From G963675935 sp963675935 (GTDB taxonomy: Bacteria; Planctomycetota; Planctomycetia; Pirellulales; Thermoguttaceae): a stretch of 64,000 nt of DNA. Below the pieces are notes generated by a model. It did no database searches. It had not been told where the DNA came from and saw nothing but the letters and a program-made list of their open reading frames with translations. Both the position numbers and the translations under genes were made by a program. Location: positions 116,162-180,161 of the forward strand of contig CAXXPV010000006.1 of NCBI GenBank assembly GCA_963675935.2, read 5' to 3'. Every line of letters starts with the position of its first letter. Within the stretch, counting starts at the first letter, position 1. This document shows, in pieces, positions 37,308 through 45,610 of this stretch.

Positions 37308-37676
37308 GTGGACGCAAAAGCTCGCGACATCCTGGAAACATTTGACAACGGGTATCCCCAGCGGGACTACACGATCGAGATTGTCTGTCCCGAGTTTACG
37401 TCGGTGTGTCCGAAGACCGGGCAGCCCGACTTCGGCACGCTGGTGATCGCCTACGTGCCCGACGCGAAGTGCGTGGAACTGAAGAGTCTGAAGTTTTATC
37501 TCCAACAATATCGCAACGAAGGCGTTTTCTACGAAAACCTGACGAATCGGATTCTCGACGATCTGGTGGCCGTGCTCGAACCGCGCCGATTGACGCTATC
37601 GGCGGAGTTTACACCGCGAGGCGGCATCAGCACGACGGTCACGGCGGAATTCGTGAAGACGCATGAAAAAACATAA
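37308..37676 (+). CDS. queF: NADPH-dependent preQ0 reductase QueF
   Basis: The 122-residue T-fold enzyme reduces preQ0 to preQ1. It has the catalytic FTSVCPKTGQPDFG (active-site Cys and Asp) and the QueF signature ELKSLKFYLQQYRNEGVFYE. Size fits the short, single-domain (B. subtilis-like) type. I chose GTG 37308 because AGGAGG at 37296-37301 is 6 bases upstream; the ATG at 37287 would place that sequence inside the gene. With queC it covers two consecutive steps of queuosine synthesis. Confidence 0.94.
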   Translation: MDAKARDILETFDNGYPQRDYTIEIVCPEFTSVCPKTGQPDFGTLVIAYVPDAKCVELKSLKFYLQQYRNEGVFYENLTNRILDDLVAVLEPRRLTLSAEFTPRGGISTTVTAEFVKTHEKT

Positions 37677-37697
37677 GCGATACGCAATGATTGCTTG

Positions 37698-37738
37698 CGC
37701 CGCAAGCGGCTGTCCGATATTGCGAAACCGCAAGCGGT
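37698..37738. repeat. CCGCAAGCGG repeat pair
   Basis: Two copies of CCGCAAGCGG (around 37700-37709 and 37728-37737), the second within GCGAAACCGCAAGCGG. The same core, GCGAAGCCGCAAGCGGC, occurs twice inside grpE at 33401 and 33428. Confidence 0.7.
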
Positions 37739-37773
37739 TTTAATTCCCGACCTCTGACCCCGGAAGCTCCGCC

Positions 37774-38802
37774 ATGCCAGAACTGCCACGAGTGATCCTG
37801 TCCGGATTCGCCGACGAAGCCGCCAACCAGAAGACGGCGGTGCAGCAGTTTGCGGCCTTCGCCGCTCTCGGGCTGCAATATTACAGCCTGCGATTTATCG
37901 ACGTGGGCGACGGCATCAAAAACGTGATGGCCCTGACGGTGGGCGAAATCCAAAAGATTCGCCATTTGCAAGACGAATACGGCCTGAACGTGTCGTCGAT
38001 CGGCTCGCCGCTGGGCAAGGTAAAGCTGCGCGACGTGGACGACGGGACGAAGAATGTTTATGTGCCGTTCAAAAAATATCTCGGCCGCGAGGTGAAGAAG
38101 GCGTGCGACCTGGCCCATGCGTTCGAGGCCAAGCTAATTCGCGGGTTTTCGTTTTATCCGCCACGCGGCGTCGAGTTGGAGGATTGCCTGCCGCAGGCCG
38201 TCGATCAATTGGGGCAAATCGCCGAAGCGTGCCACCGCGCCGACCTGACCTTCGGCCTCGAAGTCAAGGCGAATCTGATTGGCAGCACAGGCAACATCCT
38301 GGGCGAAATTTATCGGCAGGTCAATCATCCCGGCATGTTGCTGATTTTCGACGCCGCGAACATCCTGTCGCAGGGCTATTCGCCGGCCGAACTGTTCGAG
38401 CAATATCTGGCGATGAAGCCGGGGTTGGGCTGGCTGCACATCAAGGACTATCGCTCTCCGGCGGTCGAAAAGGGGACGAATCCGCCGCCGCTTCACGCGG
38501 TGAATGCGAATGCGTTGCGGCATTTCGTGCCGGCCGACGTCGGCGACGCCGCCCACGAGGCGATTTTGCGCGATTTCAGCCGGATTCTGCCGGCCGTCGA
38601 ACGCAAGCTTCGCCGCCGCGGAATTCCCGGCGTGTTTCTCGATCTGGAGCCGCACCTCAAGGGCGCCGGGCAGTTCGGCGGCTTCAGCGGACCCGACGGA
38701 ATGGGTGTCGCCGTCCGCTCGCTCTGCCGGGTGCTCGATTACGTCGGCATCGACTATCATCTCCGCGACTTCGCCGACATCCAAGCCGATCGCGGGTTTT
38801 AA
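37774..38802 (+). CDS. Sugar phosphate isomerase/epimerase-like TIM barrel protein
   Basis: The 342-residue protein fits the xylose isomerase-like TIM barrel superfamily (AP-endonuclease family 2). VILSGFADEA opens the barrel, EVKANLIGS and LLIFDAANIL carry a Glu and an Asp suited to metal binding, and GWLHIKDYRSP gives the His-x-Lys-Asp motif; FLDLEPHLKG supplies the last Glu. Planctomycetes hold many such paralogs, which work on unknown sugars or inositols. It is cytosolic with no signal peptide. A stand-alone gene, it starts 97 bp after queF behind a repeat; a Shine-Dalgarno-like GGAAG is present. Confidence 0.82.
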   Translation: MPELPRVILSGFADEAANQKTAVQQFAAFAALGLQYYSLRFIDVGDGIKNVMALTVGEIQKIRHLQDEYGLNVSSIGSPLGKVKLRDVDDGTKNVYVPFKKYLGREVKKACDLAHAFEAKLIRGFSFYPPRGVELEDCLPQAVDQLGQIAEACHRADLTFGLEVKANLIGSTGNILGEIYRQVNHPGMLLIFDAANILSQGYSPAELFEQYLAMKPGLGWLHIKDYRSPAVEKGTNPPPLHAVNANALRHFVPADVGDAAHEAILRDFSRILPAVERKLRRRGIPGVFLDLEPHLKGAGQFGGFSGPDGMGVAVRSLCRVLDYVGIDYHLRDFADIQADRGF

Positions 38803-38846
38803 CGATCAATCGCGACGTCGGCATCGCTGGTAAAGCAAAACGTATT

Positions 38847-38872
38847 CCGCGGGCCGTTGGCCCCCGGCTATT
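38847..38872. repeat. GC-rich palindromic repeat between convergent genes
   Basis: One copy of the CCGCGGGCCGTTGGCCCCCG unit followed by GCTATT, as at 29118-29143. It lies between the convergent epimerase-like gene and rseP. Confidence 0.7.
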
Positions 38873-38885
38873 ATTATTGCGACAT

Positions 38886-41009
38886 TTACTGCCGCGAAAT
38901 CAGCCCGAAGTCTAAACCGAGAACCCAGACCATTAGCGCCAGAATGAGTGCCAAGCCGACGTAGGCCAAAACGGCTTGCACGCGCTCGTCGGCCGGCTTC
39001 CCTCGAATTCCTTCGTAGCAAAGCAGGACGAAGTGTCCTCCGTCGAGCACGGGAATCGGCAGTGCGTTTAACACCGCCAGGTTTGCGCTGAGGAACGCGA
39101 GGAACAGCAGCAGTTTCACCGTGCCCGCGTCGGCGGCTTGCAGGGCCATCTTGATAATCATCCACGGCCCGGCCAAACCGCGCATCGGAACTTGCCCGGT
39201 ACTCAGTCCGCGGACGCTGTGGAATACGACCGTCACGTCGTCCCACGTGCGAGCGGCGCCGAGCGCCCACGGATTGCCCGGCTGGTCGATCGTCACCGGC
39301 TCGAAGCGGAGGCCGCGGGCGGGATTGTGCCAGTCGGTCGCCGCGACGGGTTCCATCGTCTTGGTAATCGTTTCTTCGCCGCGTTTGAACGTCAGTTCCA
39401 CTTTCGTGCCGGGCAGCGATTCCTGCAACAGACTGAAAAACTGCGGCCAATTGTGCTTGGTGTCGTCGAATTCGATTCCGCTAATATCGGACATGGCGGC
39501 GAGGTCTTCGTGCGGATCGACGCCCAGTTTTTGGAGTTCGTCGGCGCTGGGCGGAATCAGCTTGCCCTTGACGAGCACATCGCCCGGCCGAAGTCCGGCC
39601 TTGGCCGCGGGGCTTCCCTCTTCGACGCGCTCAACGCGGTTGAGCACTTGATAGGCCAGTCCGACGGTCGACGCGCCCATCGAACCGTTGTTGAGCATCG
39701 GCGGAGCGAAGCCGGTCGGCTGGCGCGGCTGCAACGCGCATTCGATCGGCGACTTTTCCTTCTCGCGTTGCAGTTTCAGATCGACATCTTTCCCGGCTTG
39801 CCGGCGCAGGCGGTCTGGCAGGCGCATCGGATCGTCGGCCGGTTCGAGAACGAGGTCGCCGGGCTGAATCTTCGCCGCCGCGGCGGGTGAATTCTCTTGA
39901 ATCGCCGTCACGGGCCCCATCGTCATCACCAACCCCAGATTGCGCATCGGGTCCGGCTCGACCGTGATCGAAACACGTTGCTCCTTTTTGTCCTTATCGG
40001 ATTCTTTATTGGATTCCGACTTCGGTCCGCGGCGCTCGACAACCACCGTGATTTTCTGATCGACTTTGCGGGCGAAAATCTCGTTGATCTGCGAGTAGCT
40101 GGTAATCGGGACGTCGTCGATCTGCACGATCTTGTCGCCGTTCTCGAAGGCCGGCGTCGCTCGGGCGGCAGCCGAACCCAAAATGACCGGGCGGCAGCCC
40201 GGATTCAGCCACGTCTCGCGTCTCGACACCAGGCGGGTCGTGTTTTGCCCCGCCACGCCGATCGAGTAGATGTTGCGGGCCAATTTGTTGGGTTTGACCG
40301 TGACATCCAACTCCTTGCCGTCGCGCTGGATGACGAAAGGGACGCCTTTTTCGGGGTCAATGTCGCCTAGGAAAATGGACGTTTGCAAATCGCGGAATTT
40401 CTGCATCGGTTTGCCGGCGATCTTCAGAATCTTGTCGCCCGAGTGCAGATTGGCCCGCCAGGCCGCTTCGCCGGGAAACACCTGGCCGACGATGCACGGC
40501 ACTTCGATCACGCCCATCTGAAACGCCACGACGGCCATCAGGAAGGCGAAGATCATATTCATGATGACGCCGGCCGCGATGATCGCCATGCGCTTCGGCA
40601 CGCTTTTGGCCAGAAAGCTGCGAGGATCGTAGGCGGAAGTGAGAGATTCCGAAGCGGCGGTCGATGGAGATGCGGAATCACTCCCCCTCTCCCCCTCTCC
40701 CTCTCTCCCACTCTCCGTTTGCTGTTTCGCTCGTTCAAACTCCTCGCGCACCTTGGCCGGATTGTCCTCCTGCCCGAGCATTTTGACGTAGCCGCCCAGC
40801 GGGAAGATTCCGATGCCGTATTCCGTTTCACCCCACTGGACCTTGCAGAACTTCCAGCCGAAAAAGTCGAAGCCGAGATAAAACTTCTCGCACTTCACCC
40901 CGCAGAACTTAGCGACGGCGAAGTGGCCCAACTCGTGAACGAAAATGACGAAGCCCAGTCCGACAAGAACCTTGAGCGATACGATGGTCAAACCGATTGC
41001 ATAATCCAA
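38886..41009 (-). CDS. rseP: Site-2 protease RseP (M50), long multi-PDZ form
   Basis: The 707-residue inner-membrane zinc peptidase has HELGH at residues 25-29 in the first membrane helix, several PDZ-like domains in the middle (for example NLHSGDKILKIAGKPMQ and AKAGLRPGDVLVKGK), and the C-terminal NALPIPVLDGGHFVLL that supplies the third zinc ligand. E. coli RseP is about 450 residues; the extra length is mostly added PDZ-like domains. The TTG start at 41009 was chosen because AGGAGG ends 7 bases upstream; the gene overlaps dxr by 22 bases. A Glu/Gly/Arg-rich insert after residue 80 is encoded by a CT-rich repeat (40680-40717). It probably cleaves anti-sigma factors or signal-peptide remnants. 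Confidence 0.92.
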   Translation of the reverse strand: MDYAIGLTIVSLKVLVGLGFVIFVHELGHFAVAKFCGVKCEKFYLGFDFFGWKFCKVQWGETEYGIGIFPLGGYVKMLGQEDNPAKVREEFERAKQQTESGREGEGERGSDSASPSTAASESLTSAYDPRSFLAKSVPKRMAIIAAGVIMNMIFAFLMAVVAFQMGVIEVPCIVGQVFPGEAAWRANLHSGDKILKIAGKPMQKFRDLQTSIFLGDIDPEKGVPFVIQRDGKELDVTVKPNKLARNIYSIGVAGQNTTRLVSRRETWLNPGCRPVILGSAAARATPAFENGDKIVQIDDVPITSYSQINEIFARKVDQKITVVVERRGPKSESNKESDKDKKEQRVSITVEPDPMRNLGLVMTMGPVTAIQENSPAAAAKIQPGDLVLEPADDPMRLPDRLRRQAGKDVDLKLQREKEKSPIECALQPRQPTGFAPPMLNNGSMGASTVGLAYQVLNRVERVEEGSPAAKAGLRPGDVLVKGKLIPPSADELQKLGVDPHEDLAAMSDISGIEFDDTKHNWPQFFSLLQESLPGTKVELTFKRGEETITKTMEPVAATDWHNPARGLRFEPVTIDQPGNPWALGAARTWDDVTVVFHSVRGLSTGQVPMRGLAGPWMIIKMALQAADAGTVKLLLFLAFLSANLAVLNALPIPVLDGGHFVLLCYEGIRGKPADERVQAVLAYVGLALILALMVWVLGLDFGLISRQ

Positions 41010-42157
41010 CGCGACACCTCCTGACGCGCCCAACGATCGACTTCCAACACGTCGTCGAGACTGGGCGCGGGATTGAATTTGTGATTTTCCATAACACGGC
41101 GGCAAGCCGGCACGATGGCGTCGAACCGCAGACGCCCGCCGAGGAACGCCGCGACGGCCGCCTCGTTGGCGCCGTTGAGCGCCGCGCCGGCCGTTCCGCC
41201 GAGCGCCGCCGCCTCGAGCCCCAACCGAATTGCGTCGAACCGATCGAGGTCGGGCGGATCGAACCGGAGCTCGAGCGCCCTGTGCCAGTCCAGCTTCGCC
41301 GCCACGCCCTCGCGCCGCTCCGGCCACGTCAGGGCGTATTGGATCGGCAGTTTCATGTCGGGCGGGCTAAGCTGGGCTATCACGGAACCATCTCTATACT
41401 CTACCATCGAATGCACGATCGACTGCGGGTGAATCATTACGGCGATCTGGTCGGCCGAGAGGCCGAAAAGCCACCGGGCCTCGATAATTTCGAGGGCCTT
41501 GTTCATCAGCGTGGCCGAATCGACCGTTATTTTCGGCCCCATCGCCCAAGTCGGATGCGCCAGGGCGTCGGCTACGGTGACTTGTGCCAATTGTGCGGTC
41601 GAGAACGTGCGGAACGGCCCGCCGCTGGCGGTGAGAATCACCCGGCGAACCTCGTCGCGTCGCCCTGCTTGCAACGCTTGAAAAACCGCGCTGTGTTCGC
41701 TATCGACCGGGAGGATTTTGGCGTTTTTACGGCGTGCAAGCTCTGTAACGAGCGGCCCGCCGACCACGAGGCTCTCTTTGTTGGCCAGGGCGACGGTTTT
41801 TCCGGCATCGAGCGCGGCCAGCGTGCTTTGCAGCCCGGCGCTGCCGACGATGGCGCAAACCACGATGTCAACCTCGGCGTCGGCGGCCAATTGATCGAGA
41901 GCGCCGGGGCCCGTGAGCAGTTCAACTTCGGCCGGCAGCGACGACCAATCTTGGCGAGCCACGGCCGCGAGGTCCGAGGCGGCGATGCGGCGCGGCCGAA
42001 CGGCCTTTGCCTGGCGGAGCAGCAGATCGGTCTTGCCGTTGGCCGACAGCGAGACGGCCCGCAGGCGTCCGCCGGAAGCGGCGATGACTTCGAGCGTGCT
42101 GCGTCCGATGCTGCCGGTCGAGCCAAGCACGGCGATGTTGGTTGCGCGGTCGTTCAT
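40988..42157 (-). CDS. dxr: 1-deoxy-D-xylulose 5-phosphate reductoisomerase
   Basis: The 389-residue enzyme makes 2-C-methyl-D-erythritol 4-phosphate in the MEP isoprenoid pathway, using NADPH. It shows IAVLGSTGSIGRSTLEV (NADPH site), ALANKESLVVGG, LPVDSEHSAVFQ (metal-binding Asp and Glu), TASGGPFR, DSATLMNKALEIIEARWLF and IHPQSIVHSMVEY. Full length for the family. The dxr-rseP order with overlap is common in bacteria, where the genes are linked through membrane and envelope biogenesis. Confidence 0.97.
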   Translation of the reverse strand: MNDRATNIAVLGSTGSIGRSTLEVIAASGGRLRAVSLSANGKTDLLLRQAKAVRPRRIAASDLAAVARQDWSSLPAEVELLTGPGALDQLAADAEVDIVVCAIVGSAGLQSTLAALDAGKTVALANKESLVVGGPLVTELARRKNAKILPVDSEHSAVFQALQAGRRDEVRRVILTASGGPFRTFSTAQLAQVTVADALAHPTWAMGPKITVDSATLMNKALEIIEARWLFGLSADQIAVMIHPQSIVHSMVEYRDGSVIAQLSPPDMKLPIQYALTWPERREGVAAKLDWHRALELRFDPPDLDRFDAIRLGLEAAALGGTAGAALNGANEAAVAAFLGGRLRFDAIVPACRRVMENHKFNPAPSLDDVLEVDRWARQEVSRWIMQSV

Positions 42158-42169
42158 GGAGGGGTCTCG

Positions 42170-42241
42170 AAATAGCCGGAGGCTAACAGCCTCCGGAGAA
42201 TCGGCGGCAACGTCCCGGAGGCTGTTAGCCTCCGGCTATTT
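42170..42241. repeat. 27-bp perfect inverted repeat between gyrA and dxr
   Basis: Arms 42170-42196 and 42215-42241 are exact reverse complements with an 18-base loop; each arm also holds a GGAGGCTAACAGCCTCC hairpin. Same family as 34295-34367. It lies 13 bp after the gyrA stop and could act as a terminator. Confidence 0.8.
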
Positions 42242-42254
42242 GACAACTATCCTG

Positions 42255-45068
42255 TCACTCGGATGGCCATTTATCGTCTTGTGGTTCTTCCGCCTTCTTG
42301 CTCTCCTCCTCTTTCGCCTCTTCCTGCGGGACGCGCTTCACCGCGATGAGCGTGTCGTCGTCGTCCAGGCTCATGATCTTCACGCCCTGCGTGTTCCGGC
42401 CGATGATGCTCACGTCGCTGGCCGCAATGCGCTGAATCTTGCCGCGGGCCGTCATCATCAACAACTCGTCCGCGTCGGAAACGTGAACGATGCCGACCAC
42501 TGGGCCGTTGCGCTCCGTCGTCTTGATGTCGCGCAGTCCCTTGCCGCCGCGACGCTGCGTGCGATAGCTCCGCTGGGAACTCTCTTCCGGCTCTTCGCCC
42601 TCGTCGGCGACATCCGGCTCGCTCTCCACGTCCAAAACGTCCTCCTCCGTTTCGTCGTGTTCGCCGGCGGTCGTGGGCAATTCCTCCTCGGGACTGCTTT
42701 CCGCGTTCGGGCCAAAGGGCGTGCGCTTGCCGTAGCCGTGGGCGCAAACCGTAAGCAGCGTCGCCTCGGGATCGGCCACGACCATGCCGACGACCGAATC
42801 GTCGCCGATCAGTTTGATGCCCTTCACGCCGCTCGAGTTGCGGCCCATCGGTCGGGCGTCCGACTGCTTGAAGCGAATCGCCATGCCCTGGGCCGTGGCC
42901 AGAAGCAACTCGTCGCCCGGCTTGGCCACCGCCACGTCGACCAGCGCGTCGCCCTCGCGCAGCTTGATCGCGATGATGCCGTTTTTCATCGGTCGGCTAT
43001 ACGCTTCGAGCGGAGTCTTCTTGACCAAGCCGCGCGCGGTCGCCATCACGAGGAAGTAGCCGGGGTGGTCGAAATCGCGCACCGCCCGGCAGTCGGTGAT
43101 CTGCTCGTCCTCGCCGAGATTCAGCAGATTGACCACGGCGCGGCCTCGCGAGTCGCGGGCCAATTGCGGCAAGTCGTAGACCTTGCGCCAATAGACCTTG
43201 CCGCGGTTCGTGAAGAACATCAAATAGGCGTGCGTGCTGGCGACGAAGAGATGTTGGATCGGGTCTTCCTCTTCCGACTTCGCGCCGATCAAGCCCTTGC
43301 CGCCGCGGCGCTGCGCGTGGTAGACCGAGGCGGGCGTCCGCTTGATGTACCCGTTGCCGCTGATCGAGACGACCATCGTCTCCTCGGTGATGAGGTCTTC
43401 CATATCGACCTCGCCGACTTCTTCGCCGGAGATTTCCGTGCGCCGTGCGTCGCCGTGCTTCCGCTTCAACTCGCGACAGTCCTCGCGGATGATGTCCAAA
43501 ATGTTTTGCCGGTCGGAGAGGATGCGGCGATACTCGATGATCTCTTCCAGCAGCGTGTGATGTTCGCCGGAAAGTTTTTCCTGTTCCAGGTTGACCAACT
43601 GCCCGAGGGTCATGCGCAAAATGGCGTCGGCCTGGATGGGCGTCAGGGTGTAGAACTCGCATCGGCCGCGGTCTTCGACGAACAAGCCGAACCCTTCGTC
43701 GCCCAACGCACGCTCCAACAGGGCCGAGGGCGTTTGAATTTGCATCAACCGCTCTTTGGCCTCCTGCTGGGTCGAGGAACTTCGGATGACGCGGATCACC
43801 TCGTCGATGTTGGCGTGGGCAAGCAACAGTCCTTCGACCGTGTGCTTGCGTTGACGCGCCCGCACCAGCAGGAATTGCGTCCGCCGGCGAATGACCGTCT
43901 CGCGGTGGCGCAAGAACTCTTGCAACAATTCCTTGAACGACATGGTCTGCGGTTTGCCGTCGACCAAGGCCAAGAAGTTCAACGAGAAGGTGTCTTGCAG
44001 CGGCGAGAACTGGTAGAGCTGGTTCAGAATGATGTCGGGATCGGCATCGCGTTTCAGCTCGCATACCAGACGCACCGGGTCGTTCAGATCGCTCTCGTTG
44101 CGGATATTCGAGATGCCGACGATTTTCCCCTCGTTCACCAGCGCCGCGATGCGTTCTTCGATGCGGTCGCGGGCTTGCTGGAACGGGATTTCGGTAATGA
44201 TGATCCGATTTCGTTTGTTGTGCTCTTCGATAAACGCGCGGGCGCGGACGACGATCGTGCTGCGCCCGGTGTGGTAGCCGCGGCGGATGCCCGCCCGACC
44301 GCAAATAATGCCGCCGGTCGGAAAATCGGGACCGGGCGCGATCTCCAATAGCTCATCGATCGACACATCGGGGTCGTCGATCACGCGGACCAGGGCGTCG
44401 CAGATTTCGCCGAGGTTGTGCGGCGGGATCGACGTGGCCATGCCCACCGCGATGCCATTCGCTCCGTTGACCAGCAAATTCGGAAACTTCGACGGCAACA
44501 CCGTCGGCTCGGTCCGCCGCTCGTCGTAGGTCGGAATGAAATCGACCGTGTCGAGCTTGATGTCCTCGAGCATCGACGCCGCGATCGGCGACATTCTCGC
44601 TTCCGTATACCGCATGGCGGCCGCGGGCAGACCGGCGATCGAGCCGAAGTTTCCTTGTTTGTCGATCAGCACGTGCCGCAGAACCCACTCTTGGGCCATG
44701 CGGACCAAGGTGGGGTAGACGATGCTTTCGCCGTGCGGGTGATAATTACCGCTGGTGTCACCGGAAATTTTCGCGCACTTGATTCTGGCGGCGCCGGGCG
44801 TCAGGTTCAGGTCGTTCATGGCGACTAGAATGCGCCGCTGCGAGGGTTTTAGACCATCGCGAACATCAGGCAACGCTCGACTCACAATGACGCTCATCGA
44901 GTACGTTAGATAGCTTTCCTTCAGCTCGTCTTCAATCGAGACATCGAGCAATTTCTTGGAAGGCAACCCTCCACTTTTGACGGTGGATACGGGCACATCG
45001 GAGGGCGTGGAATCCTCGGGAGCGGGGGGCTCGGGAGGTTCAGGAGGCAAATTGGAGTCGGTCGACAC
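42255..45068 (-). CDS. gyrA: DNA gyrase subunit A
   Basis: The 937-residue protein has a Pro/Glu-rich N-terminal extension (about 40 residues), the breakage-reunion domain with DVRDGLKPSQRRIL and the active-site tyrosine in AAAMRYTEAR (Tyr154), and a C-terminal beta-pinwheel. The canonical GyrA box QRRGGKG is at 586-592, which marks it as gyrase rather than ParC; a second exact QRRGGKG is at 838-844 after an acidic insert. The quinolone-pocket segment reads HGESIVYP (112-119): Ser is kept, but the position equal to E. coli Asp87 is Pro. It ends in a charged Glu/Lys-rich tail. Starts at GTG 45068 behind AAGGA. Confidence 0.97.
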   Translation of the reverse strand: MSTDSNLPPEPPEPPAPEDSTPSDVPVSTVKSGGLPSKKLLDVSIEDELKESYLTYSMSVIVSRALPDVRDGLKPSQRRILVAMNDLNLTPGAARIKCAKISGDTSGNYHPHGESIVYPTLVRMAQEWVLRHVLIDKQGNFGSIAGLPAAAMRYTEARMSPIAASMLEDIKLDTVDFIPTYDERRTEPTVLPSKFPNLLVNGANGIAVGMATSIPPHNLGEICDALVRVIDDPDVSIDELLEIAPGPDFPTGGIICGRAGIRRGYHTGRSTIVVRARAFIEEHNKRNRIIITEIPFQQARDRIEERIAALVNEGKIVGISNIRNESDLNDPVRLVCELKRDADPDIILNQLYQFSPLQDTFSLNFLALVDGKPQTMSFKELLQEFLRHRETVIRRRTQFLLVRARQRKHTVEGLLLAHANIDEVIRVIRSSSTQQEAKERLMQIQTPSALLERALGDEGFGLFVEDRGRCEFYTLTPIQADAILRMTLGQLVNLEQEKLSGEHHTLLEEIIEYRRILSDRQNILDIIREDCRELKRKHGDARRTEISGEEVGEVDMEDLITEETMVVSISGNGYIKRTPASVYHAQRRGGKGLIGAKSEEEDPIQHLFVASTHAYLMFFTNRGKVYWRKVYDLPQLARDSRGRAVVNLLNLGEDEQITDCRAVRDFDHPGYFLVMATARGLVKKTPLEAYSRPMKNGIIAIKLREGDALVDVAVAKPGDELLLATAQGMAIRFKQSDARPMGRNSSGVKGIKLIGDDSVVGMVVADPEATLLTVCAHGYGKRTPFGPNAESSPEEELPTTAGEHDETEEDVLDVESEPDVADEGEEPEESSQRSYRTQRRGGKGLRDIKTTERNGPVVGIVHVSDADELLMMTARGKIQRIAASDVSIIGRNTQGVKIMSLDDDDTLIAVKRVPQEEAKEEESKKAEEPQDDKWPSE

Positions 45069-45105
45069 CGGGAATCCTTTCGAGAATCAGTATCGCATGG
45101 TTCGT

Positions 45106-45138
45106 GCTGCAACTTATTGCAAAATAAGGGGTTGCAGC
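45106..45138 (-). other. Stem-loop in the presumed gyrA leader
   Basis: GCTGCAAC (45106-45113) pairs with GTTGCAGC (45131-45138). A related element, CGCAAC at 45223-45228 with GTTGCG at 45246-45251, lies about 115 bp further upstream; both enclose TATTGC(A/G)AAA. The first lies between the candidate promoter and the gyrA start and could affect leader folding. Confidence 0.5.
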
Positions 45139-45169
45139 AAAACGAATTTAGGCTTTTTAGTAAGGCATC

Positions 45170-45198
45170 AGTATACCGTTTTTTGCCCTCGGCCACAA
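45170..45198 (-). promoter_or_regulatory. Candidate gyrA promoter
   Basis: On the minus strand, TTGTGG (45198-45193), a 17-base spacer and TATACT (45175-45170) form a fair sigma-70 promoter about 100 bases before the gyrA start codon. Confidence 0.45.
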
Positions 45199-45379
45199 CG
45201 GCTCACGGCGAAAATCGCATGTCGCAACCTATTGCGAAAGAAGGAGTTGCGGCGCGATATTTTTGCCATCCCTGGCGAAATCGTCCAGGTTTTGGCATCA
45301 TGCGGAAAATGAGCGAATTGCTGGTGCTTGTTACAAGGCGAAGTAACCGTTCACGGGACGCCTGTCATTCTGAGAGGCT

Positions 45380-45563
45380 GTGATTTTTTCGACGACTGGC
45401 GGAATCGTTGACGTAAGTCCTTATTCCTTGGTTGCCGAAACGACGAGAAATAACGACTTACGTCGCGTGCCTCGTCAAGCAGTCGAAAAAATCACATCCT
45501 CTGAGCGTAGCGAAGAATCTCTCGTGGGATCGCGGTCCAACCGAGATTCTTCGCTACGCTCAG
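45380..45563. repeat. Two adjacent inverted repeats
   Basis: First: GTGATTTTTTCGAC (45380-45393) pairs with 45482-45495, with a nested GACGTAAGTC (45410-45419) pairing with 45455-45464. Second: a perfect 21-bp pair, 45501-45521 with 45543-45563, around CTGAGCGTAGCGAAGAATCT. The second family recurs at 53151-53245. Confidence 0.75.
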
Positions 45564-45610
45564 AATGACGGTGCTTTCCCGGCCCGTGAACGGTTACCAA
45601 GGAGAATATC

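Larger units (their letters stand above)
45069..45610. other. 542-bp non-coding gap between gyrA and the nitroreductase gene
   Basis: No credible gene. The left part holds the gyrA promoter and leader. The right part (45380-45563) is two inverted repeats placed back to back, which are listed separately. GAACGGTTACCAAGGAGAATATC before 45611 supplies the ribosome-binding site of the next gene. Confidence 0.7.

Noticed and set aside
41913..44351. 812-codon plus-strand frame antisense to gyrA and dxr
   Set aside because: Shadow of two certain genes; the protein text is composition-driven.
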